From JAWKWA01 sp041397765 (GTDB lineage Bacteria > Pseudomonadota > Alphaproteobacteria > Rhizobiales > Hyphomicrobiaceae), in NCBI GenBank assembly GCA_041397765.1, contig JAWKWA010000013.1, positions 1 through 64,000 of the forward strand: DNA of 64,000 bases, written 5' to 3'. The translations under genes and the position numbers were made by a program. This document shows, piece by piece, positions 7,893 to 16,554 of this stretch (positions are counted from its first letter, which is position 1; each line of letters starts with the position of its first letter). The notes beneath the pieces are model-generated. The model saw only the letters and a program-made list of their open reading frames with translations, was not told the DNA's origin and ran no database searches.

Positions 7893-9905
7893 TCAGCCGA
7901 ACTCCATGATGACGGCATCGACGGCGAGACTGTCGCCGGGCTTGGCCTTCACGGCCTTCACCACCGCATCGCGCTCGGCCTTCAGGATGTTCTCCATCTT
8001 CATCGCCTCGACGACGCAAAGCGCATCGCCAGCCTTGACCTCGTCGCCCACGGACACGTGCACCGCCTTGACGAGGCCCGGCATCGGGCAGAGCAGGAGG
8101 CGGGAGGTGTCGGGCGCCTGCTTCACCGGCATCAGGCGGACGAGATCGGCCTCGCGGCGGGTGTAGACACGCACATTGGCCTCGACGCCGCGATAGGCGA
8201 GGCGGACGCCGTTGGCGATCGGACGAACCTGCACCGCCACCGGCCGGCCGTCGATCGAGCCCTGCCAGACCGGCTCGCCGGGCCACCACGGGGAGAGGAG
8301 CGTCATCACACGGGGACGCTCGGCGTCGGCGAACGTCACAGTAAGGGGACCGTCCTCGCCGTTCGCCACCTCGACCTGCCGCGTCGCGCCGCCGACATCG
8401 ACGATGCGGGTCGCGGCGAAGCGGAAAGCGGGCCCGGTCATCTGCTGACTGATCTGGCGGCGACGGGCATTGCCGAGATGGTCGATGGCGGCGCCAACCG
8501 CCGCCAGCACGTCGAGCTCCTCGCCCTCGGGGGCACGGTGGCGGAAGCCGTCGGGGTACTCCTCCTTGATGAAGCCGGTCGAGAGCCGACCCTCGCGCCA
8601 GCGCGGGTGCTGCATGAGCGCGGTCAGGAAGGGGATGTTGTGGCCGATGCCGTCGATGGCGAAGGCGTCGAGGGCACGGGCCATGCCGTCGATCGCCTCG
8701 GTCCTCGTTCCGGCATGGGTGACGAGTTTGGCGATCATCGGATCGTAGTACATGGAGATCTCGCCGCCCTCGGTGACGCCGGTGTCGTTGCGCACGGTGA
8801 CGCCATCGATCACGCCCTCGGCGGGCGGGCGGTAGCGGACGAGACGGCCGATCGAGGGGAGGAAGCCGCGGAACGGATCCTCGGCATAGATGCGGCTCTC
8901 GACCGCCCAGCCCTTCAATTTGATGTCGGACTGCCTGAAGGGGAGCTTCTCGCCGGCGGCGACGCGGATCATCTGCTCGACGAGGTCGATGCCGGTGACG
9001 AGCTCGGTGACGGGATGCTCGACCTGGAGACGGGTGTTCATTTCCAGGAAGTAGAAGGAGCGGTCCTGGCCGGCGACGAACTCGACCGTGCCGGCGCTGT
9101 CGTAGCCGACGGCCTTGGCGAGGGCGACCGCCTGCTCGCCCATGGCCTTCCTCGTTCGCTCGTCGAGAAGGGGCGAGGGGGCCTCCTCGATGACTTTCTG
9201 GTTGCGGCGCTGGATCGAGCATTCGCGCTCGCCGAGATAGACGACCTGACCGTGCTTGTCGCCGAGCACCTGGATCTCGATGTGGCGCGGATTCTCGATG
9301 AATTTCTCGATGAAGATGCGGTCGTCGCCGAAGGAGGCCTTGGCCTCGGAGCGGGCGAGGGTGAAGCCCTCCTCGCATTCCTTGGCCGAATAGGCGATAC
9401 GCATGCCCTTGCCGCCGCCGCCGGCGGAGGCTTTGATCATCACCGGATAGCCGATCTCGGCGGCGATGCGCACGGCCTCGCGGACATCGCCGATCTCGCC
9501 GAGATGGCCCGGGACCGTCGAGACCCGGGCCCGGGCGGCCGCCTTTTTCGATTCGATCTTGTCGCCCATGGCGGCGATCGCCTTGGGGTTCGGACCGATG
9601 AAGACGATGCCGGCCTTCTCGAGCGCCACGGGGAAGGCCTCGCGCTCGGAAAGGAAGCCGTAGCCGGGATGCACCGCCTCGGCGCCGGTCACCTTGCAGG
9701 CCTCCACGATCCGATCGATGAGCAGGTAGGACTGGGCAGCCGGCGGCGGGCCGATATGGATGGCCTCGTCGGCCATCTCGACATGGAGGGCGTCGCGGTC
9801 GGCGTCGGAATAGACCGCGACGGTGGCGAGCCCGAGCTTTCTTGCCGACTTGATGATGCGGCAGGCGATCTCGCCGCGGTTGGCGATCAGGATCTTCTTG
9901 AACAT
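7893..9905 (-). CDS. pccA: Acyl-CoA carboxylase (propionyl-CoA type) biotin-carrying alpha subunit
   Basis: The 670-residue protein joins biotin carboxylase and biotin carrier in one chain. It starts with IANRGEIA (residues 7-14), has the ATP-grasp glycine loop GGGGKGM (about 163-169), EMNTRLQVEHPVTE, and ends with a biotinyl domain in which the lysine of EAMKMEN (about K636) is the attachment site. It charges biotin with CO2 from bicarbonate for a separate carboxyltransferase beta subunit, which is not in the window. Length and the long linker fit propionyl-CoA carboxylase better than methylcrotonyl-CoA carboxylase, but substrate is set by the missing beta subunit. GGGGGAG precedes the ATG. 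Confidence 0.92.
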   Translation of the reverse strand: MFKKILIANRGEIACRIIKSARKLGLATVAVYSDADRDALHVEMADEAIHIGPPPAAQSYLLIDRIVEACKVTGAEAVHPGYGFLSEREAFPVALEKAGIVFIGPNPKAIAAMGDKIESKKAAARARVSTVPGHLGEIGDVREAVRIAAEIGYPVMIKASAGGGGKGMRIAYSAKECEEGFTLARSEAKASFGDDRIFIEKFIENPRHIEIQVLGDKHGQVVYLGERECSIQRRNQKVIEEAPSPLLDERTRKAMGEQAVALAKAVGYDSAGTVEFVAGQDRSFYFLEMNTRLQVEHPVTELVTGIDLVEQMIRVAAGEKLPFRQSDIKLKGWAVESRIYAEDPFRGFLPSIGRLVRYRPPAEGVIDGVTVRNDTGVTEGGEISMYYDPMIAKLVTHAGTRTEAIDGMARALDAFAIDGIGHNIPFLTALMQHPRWREGRLSTGFIKEEYPDGFRHRAPEGEELDVLAAVGAAIDHLGNARRRQISQQMTGPAFRFAATRIVDVGGATRQVEVANGEDGPLTVTFADAERPRVMTLLSPWWPGEPVWQGSIDGRPVAVQVRPIANGVRLAYRGVEANVRVYTRREADLVRLMPVKQAPDTSRLLLCPMPGLVKAVHVSVGDEVKAGDALCVVEAMKMENILKAERDAVVKAVKAKPGDSLAVDAVIMEFG

Positions 9906-10128
9906 GGTCTCCCCCGCGCTCGCCGTTCTCCTCCGGCCGGCCGATCGGCCTCCCGGCGGCGTTCCCTCGCGTTCAGGCGTCGCCGGGTTCTAGACGCGGG
10001 CCGTCTCATCGTAAACTTGTGATTTGGTCCAAGTCGGCGGCGGGCCTAGAGCCTGTCGCGACATTTGAAGGGATCGGCGGGGCGCGGCAAGCCCGAGAGC
10101 GGCCGTGCAGCGGTCCGGGAGAGCAGAC

Positions 10129-11472
10129 ATGCAGGACAAGCCGGGCGATGGCCTCGACAACGCAGTGCCGGCGGTGACCGCCGGGGCGCCGGCTCTGGCG
10201 CCCCATGGCGGCATCGGCCCCTTACCCAATGGGAGCGGCGCCGGGCGGCCGATGCGCCATGTCGTGCCGCGCGCGCTCGTCAACCGGATCACCGACTGGC
10301 TGATGGAGCAGGCGCTCGCCGATACCGATCTCCAGACCATCGTCGAGGGGTGTTGCGAGCGCATTCTCGCCGCCGGCATCCCGATCGCGCGGGCGTTCTT
10401 CGGCTTCAGCGTGCTCCATCCGCTGCATTCGGCCAAGAGCTTCACCTGGCGACGCGGGCAGCCGATGGCGACGGACGACTATCCCCATTCGCCCGAGGGG
10501 CTGACCGAGAATTTCCGCAAGAGCCCCTTCCACTATCTGATGACGCACCAGCTCGATGTGCTGCGTGTCCCGCTCGACTGCCCGGTCCGGCAGTTCGATT
10601 TTCCCATCGTCGCGGATCTGCGCCGGGAGGGCATCACCGACTATCTCGCCTTCCGGATCGCCTTCGACCGCACCGAGCTTCGCGGGCTGACGGGCTCGTG
10701 GGCCTCCGATCACGGCGGCGGCTTCTCGGAGGACGACATCGACGCGCTGATGCGCATCCAGCAGCGCCTCGCGGTCGCGACCAAGGTGGCGCTGAAGACC
10801 GAGCTGATGCGCAATGTGGTCGATACCTATCTGGGCAGCGGCCCCGGCCGCTTCGTGCTCGACGGGCAGATCCGGCGCGGCGACGGGCAGTCGATCCAGG
10901 CGGCCATCTGGTTCGCCGACATCCGTGGCTCGACGACCATGGCCGACCGGCTGTCGCAGCAGGCCTATATCGACACCATCAACAGCTTCTTCGATGCGAC
11001 CGGCTCGGCGGTGGCGGATGCCGGAGGCGAGGTGCTGAGCTTCGTCGGCGATGGTCTGCTCGCCATCTTCCCGACCATCGGGCCGGGGCGGACGGTCGAG
11101 GGGGCGGCGGCGGCGGCACTGGAGGCGGCGCTCGATGCGCGGGCGCGCCTCGCCGCGCTCAACAGCCGGCGCAGCGCTGCGGACGACCCGCCGATCGGCT
11201 ATGGCATCAGCCTCAACGAGGGCGAGGTGCTCTATGGCAATGTCGGCGTGCCGGCGCGGCTGTCTTTCTCGGCCTTCGGGGCGGCGGTCAACGAGGTGAC
11301 GCGGATCGACCAGCTCACCAAGAGCCTGCGCGAGCCGATCCTGGTGAGCGAGGCGCTGGCGCGCCATGTCGATCACCCCTGGCGGCCGATGGGCAAGTTC
11401 AAGCTGCGCGGCGTCGAGAGGCGCATCCGCATCCTGGCACCGCGGCTCGCCACGCTCGAGGATGTGGCCTGA
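10129..11472 (+). CDS. Class III adenylate/guanylate cyclase
   Basis: A 447-residue soluble cyclase. Residues 50-230 form an N-terminal regulatory region rich in aromatic residues, of a type common in rhizobial cyclases with no named ligand. The catalytic domain (about 250-430) has both metal-binding aspartates, D264 in FADIRGST and D308 in VGDGLLAIF, plus the base and transition-state segments GEVLYGNVG and NEVTRID. Converts ATP (or GTP) to the 3',5'-cyclic nucleotide. The ATG at 10129 was chosen over one 24 bp upstream because GGGAGAG sits before it. It is monocistronic and converges on the TAXI gene. Confidence 0.88.
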   Translation: MQDKPGDGLDNAVPAVTAGAPALAPHGGIGPLPNGSGAGRPMRHVVPRALVNRITDWLMEQALADTDLQTIVEGCCERILAAGIPIARAFFGFSVLHPLHSAKSFTWRRGQPMATDDYPHSPEGLTENFRKSPFHYLMTHQLDVLRVPLDCPVRQFDFPIVADLRREGITDYLAFRIAFDRTELRGLTGSWASDHGGGFSEDDIDALMRIQQRLAVATKVALKTELMRNVVDTYLGSGPGRFVLDGQIRRGDGQSIQAAIWFADIRGSTTMADRLSQQAYIDTINSFFDATGSAVADAGGEVLSFVGDGLLAIFPTIGPGRTVEGAAAAALEAALDARARLAALNSRRSAADDPPIGYGISLNEGEVLYGNVGVPARLSFSAFGAAVNEVTRIDQLTKSLREPILVSEALARHVDHPWRPMGKFKLRGVERRIRILAPRLATLEDVA

Positions 11473-11485
11473 AGCGGCCGGTCGG

Positions 11486-12871
11486 TCAGGCCCTCGCACT
11501 CTCGATGCGGTTGCGGACGAGGTCGGCGGCGCCGCGCAGCGAATAATACTGCTCGTGATAGGCGCGCGGGATGGGGATGGCGGCGAGGGCGCGCTCGATG
11601 CGGTCGATCTCGGCGAGATGCACCGGACTGTGTGCCTCGGCGGGTTCCTGCTGGAGTGCGTCCTCGAGCGATTTCAATTGGCCGTACCAGTAGAGCAGGC
11701 GCTGCTGGATGCGCCAGCGCAGCACCGCCGGCACGATGTTCACGATCGGAATGAGCACGGTCAGGATCGGCAGCACCATGATCTGCATGCGCTCGATGAA
11801 ATTGGCGAGCCAGAACGGCATGTGACGGAGCAGGAAGCCCTTGCCGTCGGCATAGACCCGCTCGGCATCCTCGGAGAGCTGGAGCTCGGGGTCCTCGCCC
11901 TTGGGAAACTCGCCGGCGCGGTTGAACATGCCGCCACCGCTGTGGACCTCCTGGAGCGCATCGACGAGCAGCTCGACGAGGGCCGGATGGACCGTATCGC
12001 GGGCAACGAGGGCAGCCATCGGCGCGACCAGATGGATGTCCTGGGGTGGGGCGTCCTTGACGAGGCTGACGGCGCCGCGCGGCAGCACGATGTGGGAGAG
12101 ATAGGGGAAGCGGCGGGTATAGGCCTCGGCATGGGTGAGGCTCATGACGCGCACGTCGGGCGTCGTGAGCAGCAGGCGGACGGCAGGTGCGCCCGAGGCC
12201 GCGACGAGGATCACGGCGTCGGCCGTTCCGTCGCGCAGGTTCTCGACGGCCTTGCCGGTCGGATCGTCGAGGAAGGTGGTGTTGCTGTCGTCGATGTCGT
12301 TGGCGGCGAGCAGTTCGAGGGCGAGCTTGCGGGTGCCGCTGCCGACGGGGCCGATCTCGATATGCCGTCCCGACAGCTCGCTCAGGCGGTCGAGGGGAAG
12401 GTCATTGCGATAGAAGATCCAGACCGGCTCGACGAAGAGGCGGCCGAGCGAGACGAGGCCATCGGTTGCGATGCCGTTGGTGGCGCCGCCCTGGATGAGG
12501 CCGAGATCGAATTTCTGCTCGGGATCGAGCAGGCGGGCGAGATTCTCGCCGGAGCCCTTCGACAGCTCCACATGGAGCTCGATGCCCGAGCGCGCGAGCA
12601 CTTCGGCATATCGCTTGCCGAAGCCGTAATAGGCCCCGGTCTGGCTGCCCGTGGTGATGACGAGCTCCTTGGGCGGGGCCGGCTCGACGAAGCGGGCGGC
12701 GAGCCAGAAGGCGGCGATGACGATGAGCAGCGCGGGCGCGACGACCATCGCGACCTCGAGCCATTGTCGCCAGGTCAGGCGGCGCCAGGCCTCGGTCGGC
12801 GCGGCAAAGCTGTCCGCCAGTGCCTTTGCCCGTCCGGCGACGTTGCGCACGGATTTGTTGCCTTCGGCCAC
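11486..12871 (-). CDS. TAXI-family (TRAP-associated) substrate-binding protein, membrane-tethered
   Basis: The 461-residue protein has a TAXI extracytoplasmic solute-binding domain (about 70-330; ITTGSQTGAYYGFGKRYAEVL, KGSGENLARL, GSGTRKLALELL). It lacks a cleavable signal peptide. Instead there is a membrane span at about 39-60 and a second near 352-378, so the binding domain is held in the periplasm between two anchors, and the C-terminal 80 residues are cytoplasmic and helical. A GTG start follows GGGAGG. No TRAP permease gene lies nearby, so a sensory or adaptor role next to the two-component genes is possible. Confidence 0.85.
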   Translation of the reverse strand: MAEGNKSVRNVAGRAKALADSFAAPTEAWRRLTWRQWLEVAMVVAPALLIVIAAFWLAARFVEPAPPKELVITTGSQTGAYYGFGKRYAEVLARSGIELHVELSKGSGENLARLLDPEQKFDLGLIQGGATNGIATDGLVSLGRLFVEPVWIFYRNDLPLDRLSELSGRHIEIGPVGSGTRKLALELLAANDIDDSNTTFLDDPTGKAVENLRDGTADAVILVAASGAPAVRLLLTTPDVRVMSLTHAEAYTRRFPYLSHIVLPRGAVSLVKDAPPQDIHLVAPMAALVARDTVHPALVELLVDALQEVHSGGGMFNRAGEFPKGEDPELQLSEDAERVYADGKGFLLRHMPFWLANFIERMQIMVLPILTVLIPIVNIVPAVLRWRIQQRLLYWYGQLKSLEDALQQEPAEAHSPVHLAEIDRIERALAAIPIPRAYHEQYYSLRGAADLVRNRIESARA

Positions 12872-13040
12872 CCATTTCCTCCCGGAGAGACGCTGCCCGG
12901 ATCACCGAGGTCGCCCCGCCCGCGGGGACGGAGATTCATCGGGCCGAAGCGCTCCTTTGGCAAGTGCGGCCGAAGCGCGCCGTGACCGGATGGGCGGCAT
13001 ACGTCGCCCGGCAGCGCAGGGGCCGGCGGCGGGAGCGATC

Positions 13041-14450
13041 CTATACGGGCACGCGCACGATCGCCTTCAGGCCGCCGAGCTGGCTCTCCTCCAGCCAGAT
13101 GTCGCCGCCATGGACACGGGCGATGTCGCGGGCGATGGCGAGGCCGAGGCCGGTATTGCCCTGGTTCTGGTTGCGGGCGTCGTCGAGCCGGAAGAACGGC
13201 CGGAACACGATCTCGCGCTTCTCGGGGGGGATGCCCGGGCCGTCGTCATCGACCTCGATGCGCAGCCAGTGACGGTCCTGGGCGGCGGTGATGACCACCT
13301 TGTCGGCATAGCGGGCGGCGTTGGTGACGAGGTTGCCGACGGCGCGCTTGAAGCCGTGGCGGCGCAACTCGACGGGAGCCTTGCGGCGACGGCGGAAATT
13401 GAGCTCGATCGGCTTGCCGAAGCGGCCGGCCTCCTCGCGGATCTCCTCGAGCAGCTCGCGGACGTTGACCGGCCTTGCGGCCTCGCCGCTGCCGCCTTTG
13501 GCGAAGGCCATGTAATCCTCGAGCATCATCTGCATCTCCTCCACGTCGGAGCGCAGTGCCTGGGTCTCGGGCGTCTCCTCGAGCATGGCGAGCTGCAGGC
13601 GGAAGCGGGTCAGCACGGTCCTCAGGTCGTGGCTGACGCCGGCGAGCATGGTGGTGCGCTGCTCGACATGGCGCTCGATGCGGTCGCGCATCTCGAGGAA
13701 GGCATTGGCGGCCTGGCGGACCTCCAGAGCGCCGCGCGGGCGCAGGTCCTCCGAGACCGGACGGCCCTTGCCGAAGGCGTCGGCCGCCTCGGCGAGCCGG
13801 AGGATGGGTTTGATCTGGTTGCGCAGGAAGAGAATGGCGACGGTCAGCAGCACGAGCGAGGTGCCGACCATCCAGATGAGGAAGATATGCGAGTTCGAGG
13901 CATAGGTCTGGCTGCGCTGGGCGACGACGCGCATGATCGCGTCGTCGAGCTTGACGCGGATCTCGACATGCTTCGACTTGCCGACGGTGTCGATCCAGAA
14001 GGGATAGCTCACCTGGTCGCGGATCTGGGAGGAGAGCGTGCGGTCGAGCAGATCGAAGAAGGGCTTGGGCCGCGCCGGCGGCAGATCGCCGGTCGGCATG
14101 ATCTGCAGGGACAGCCCCATCCGGTTGCGGGCGAGCTCGATCAGGCGACGGTACTCGTCGTTGTTGTCGTAGCCCTTGTACATGTCGATCAGCGTGCCGA
14201 TGTTGCCGGCCGTGGTCTCCGACAGGCGGCGCGTGACCGATTCCCAGTGGCGCTCCATGAAGACGAAGGCGACGACCGACTCGAGCAGCACGATCGGTGC
14301 GATGATGATGATCAGCGCGCGGGTGTAGAGCCCCTTGGGGACACCGCTCTGGATGAGGTGGGCGATGCGGCGGCGCAGCGCCATCATGAAGGCGCGCAGC
14401 CTGACCGCGCTCCTCGTCCGCAAGGTCCGTTCGCCGGCGAGCGACACCAT
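13041..14450 (-). CDS. EnvZ-type sensor histidine kinase
   Basis: A 469-residue membrane kinase. It has two membrane spans (about 43-65 and 188-210) around a periplasmic sensor of 120 residues, a HAMP segment (211-265), the dimerisation and phosphoacceptor helix with H274 in GVSHDLRT, and an ATPase domain with NLVTNAARYA, DDGPGIPPE and GNTGLGLAIA. The ATG overlaps the stop of the response regulator (TAATG), so the two are coupled. In this position (regulator, kinase, MarR, divergent ilvE) similar pairs occur across Hyphomicrobiales; the signal is not evident from the sequence. Confidence 0.92.
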   Translation of the reverse strand: MVSLAGERTLRTRSAVRLRAFMMALRRRIAHLIQSGVPKGLYTRALIIIIAPIVLLESVVAFVFMERHWESVTRRLSETTAGNIGTLIDMYKGYDNNDEYRRLIELARNRMGLSLQIMPTGDLPPARPKPFFDLLDRTLSSQIRDQVSYPFWIDTVGKSKHVEIRVKLDDAIMRVVAQRSQTYASNSHIFLIWMVGTSLVLLTVAILFLRNQIKPILRLAEAADAFGKGRPVSEDLRPRGALEVRQAANAFLEMRDRIERHVEQRTTMLAGVSHDLRTVLTRFRLQLAMLEETPETQALRSDVEEMQMMLEDYMAFAKGGSGEAARPVNVRELLEEIREEAGRFGKPIELNFRRRRKAPVELRRHGFKRAVGNLVTNAARYADKVVITAAQDRHWLRIEVDDDGPGIPPEKREIVFRPFFRLDDARNQNQGNTGLGLAIARDIARVHGGDIWLEESQLGGLKAIVRVPV

Positions 14451-15184
14451 TATTGCGTGTGCAGGATGTAGCCCCTGCCCCTCACGGTCTGCAGGAACAC
14501 CGGGTTGGCCGGATCGATCTCGATCTTGCGGCGCAGGCGGTTGATCTGCACATCGACGGCACGCTCGCTGCCGGTCTGGTCGCCGACGATCAGCTCGTGG
14601 CGGGGGATGGTGGCGCCGGGGCGCTGGGCGAACAGGCGCAACAGGTCGCGCTCGCGCTCGGTCAGCTTGACCGTCTCCTCGCCGCGCCGCAACTCGCCGC
14701 GGCCGACATGGAAGGTGAAGTCGCCGATGCGCACCTCGTCGCGCTGGGCCCCGCCGCCGTCGCGCCTCCTCAGGATGTTGTTGAGGCGGAGCAGCAGCTC
14801 GCGCGGATCGAAGGGCTTGGCGAGATAGTCGTCGACGCCGGCCTCCAGGCCCTCCAGACGCGCATCGATCTCGGTGCGAGCGGTCAGCATGAGGATCGGG
14901 ATCTTGGTGTCGCGGCGAAGCTCGCGGGCGAATTCGAAGCCGCTCATGTCGGGCAGCATGACGTCGAGAATGACCAGATCGAAGGCGAGGCCCTTCATCG
15001 CCGAGCGGGCGGAGGCGACGTCGCCGGCGCTCGAGACGCGGTAGCCGCGGTCGTGCAGGAAGCGGGCGAGCAGCGAGCGGATGCGGTCGTCGTCGTCGAC
15101 GATGATGATATGGGGCGCATCGTCGGGGAGCGGGGGCTTCGCCTTCGTCGCTCCGTTCGTCGCTCCGATGGCGTCGTCGTTCAT
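14450..15184 (-). CDS. OmpR-family response regulator
   Basis: The 244-residue protein has a receiver domain with acidic pocket D30-D32, phosphoacceptor D74 in VILDVMLPD, the conserved Thr in MLTARTE and Lys in YLAKPFDP, followed by a winged-helix DNA-binding domain (about 145-244; LTERERDLL, VQINRLRRKIE, RGRGYIL). The start is the ATG at 15184; the open frame continues upstream without a stop into what looks like the shifted C-terminal coding sequence of MarR. It is coupled to the histidine kinase by a TAATG overlap. Confidence 0.92.
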   Translation of the reverse strand: MNDDAIGATNGATKAKPPLPDDAPHIIIVDDDDRIRSLLARFLHDRGYRVSSAGDVASARSAMKGLAFDLVILDVMLPDMSGFEFARELRRDTKIPILMLTARTEIDARLEGLEAGVDDYLAKPFDPRELLLRLNNILRRRDGGGAQRDEVRIGDFTFHVGRGELRRGEETVKLTERERDLLRLFAQRPGATIPRHELIVGDQTGSERAVDVQINRLRRKIEIDPANPVFLQTVRGRGYILHTQ

Positions 15185-15537
15185 GGCTCGTCCTCGCAGC
15201 CGGATGCCCGCAACCGGGATGATCGCTGCCAGCTCCCGGCCGACGCCGCCGCGTCGGGTCCCTCGCGGGCGATGCGCGACCGCCGTCCGGTGGCCGCCCG
15301 CACCGGACGGCAAAACGATTGCCGGGTCCAGCGGGCCGGCGCCTTGCGGCAGGTCAGGGGGCGACATAAGCCCATTTGCCGGCTTTGGTCCACTGGTGGC
15401 TGCGCAACTGACCACCTCGTCCGTACCGGACGGCCCTGGCCAGGGGCGGCTCAGTCGAAGGGGGCGCCCCGGGCCGGCGGCGCCGAGCGCGGCGCGGTCG
15501 ATCAGCGCCAGCACCTCGTCGCGCTCGCTCTCGGTGA

Positions 15538-16020
15538 TCATCGCCAGCAGGAAGCGCTCGACCGCCTCGAACTCGCCGGCGCCCGGCTCACCGGCATCGC
15601 GCCGGCCATGCGGCGGATCTGCGGCTCGACGAGGCGGCGGGCCAGCTCGCGGCCGGGACCGGTCGTGTAGAGCAGGCGCTCGCGGCGGTCGTCGGTGCCG
15701 GCGCGCTGCTCGATGAAGCCCTTGGCGACGAGCTGTTTCAGGACGCGGGCGAGGCTCTGCTTGGTGATCTGCAGGATGTCGAGGAGGTCGGCGACGCGCA
15801 TGCCCGGATAGCGGTCGACGAAATGCACGACGCGATGATGCGCGCGGCCGAAGCCGAGCTCAGCGAGGGCCTTGTCGCCGTCGCTGGTGAAGTCGCGATA
15901 GGCGAAGAACAGGAGCTCGACCATGGCGACCAGCCGCTCGCGCCGGCTGGCGACCTCTGTCGCCGAGGGGCGGTCGCGGCCGGCACTGCGATGATTGATG
16001 AGGCTCGGCATGGATGGCAT
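15538..16020 (-). CDS. MarR-family transcriptional regulator, frameshifted C-terminus
   Basis: The 160-residue reading gives a winged-helix MarR protein: FGRAHHRVVHFVDRYPG, VADLLDILQITKQSLARVL, and the wing DDRRERLLYTT. It ends abnormally in RRSSASCWR. Shifting frame at about 15592 restores the expected last helix (EFEAVERFLLAM, then ITESERDEVLALIDR), so one base appears to be missing near GCGATGCCGGTGAG on the minus strand. The restored frame then has no stop before the response regulator. The start at 16020 follows GGAG closely; an ATG nine bases inside is possible. A perfect palindrome just upstream (16033-16053) is a likely autoregulatory site. Confidence 0.75.
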   Translation of the reverse strand: MPSMPSLINHRSAGRDRPSATEVASRRERLVAMVELLFFAYRDFTSDGDKALAELGFGRAHHRVVHFVDRYPGMRVADLLDILQITKQSLARVLKQLVAKGFIEQRAGTDDRRERLLYTTGPGRELARRLVEPQIRRMAGAMPVSRAPASSRRSSASCWR

Positions 16021-16032
16021 GCGCTCCGGATT

Positions 16033-16053
16033 TATGTCAGCTATATTGACATA
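16033..16053. promoter_or_regulatory. Candidate MarR operator palindrome
   Basis: TATGTCA, 7 nt, TGACATA: a perfect inverted repeat with 7-bp arms in an AT-rich patch, ending 13 bp before the marR start. MarR proteins commonly bind such palindromes over their own promoter, so this may repress marR and possibly act on the divergent ilvE side. Binding is inferred. Confidence 0.6.
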
Positions 16054-16554
16054 TTTTCGGGTGATTGGTAGCGTTTTCGGCGTTCGAGCGGGCAAAACCG
16101 CGAGGATGGCGGGACCCATGCCCGAAGTGCCGCGCCCCTCGGCCGGTGTCAGGTTCCGGGCCGCCCGTGCGATACACCCCTTTTCGAGCGGTCCGTTGCA
16201 GATGGCGTGCCGCCGACAGACTGTCCGCATCCGCCGCCTCGCGCCCGATGACGGCCAGCCGGCCGGCTGGCTGCGACGGCCGCGTCTCGAGGAAGCCAGC
16301 ATTCGCCCGTCGCCGAGGTCTCGTCCAGGGAGCCGCCGGCGCACCGTCAAGCCGATCGACACATGAGGGAGCGAAATCGACGTTCGGGTTGCGCGGGCCG
16401 CCGGGCTCGCTCTCGAATGCCGGTCGCAGAGGCTCCGCCGGAAATTCAGGCTTGCAGGTGGTCACACCGATTTCGACAATTGCTCGCGCGGGAACGGGAA
16501 CGGAAAGCATGGCGCAGCCCGGTCCAATCGTGAGCGCATCCGGAGGTCAATTCC
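16054..16554. other. marR-ilvE intergenic region with a degenerate repeat copy
   Basis: This 501-bp stretch must hold the ilvE promoter, but no clear boxes were seen. Between about 16366 and 16512 it resembles the two-hairpin repeat: GGGAGCGAAATCGACG at the start and GATTTCGACAATTGCTCGCGCGGG about 103 bp later, against about 105 bp in copy 1. The stems no longer pair, so it would be a decayed copy. The rest shows no coding signal. Confidence 0.35.

Noticed and set aside
8058..10022. Long plus-strand open frame opposite the acyl-CoA carboxylase gene (654 codons)
   Set aside because: It is the antisense shadow of pccA, rich in Asp/Gly/Ala/Val from the complementary codon bias, with no domain and no ribosome site.
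12651..14471. Long plus-strand open frame opposite the histidine kinase
   Set aside because: Antisense to a clear EnvZ-type kinase; composition typical of a shadow frame.
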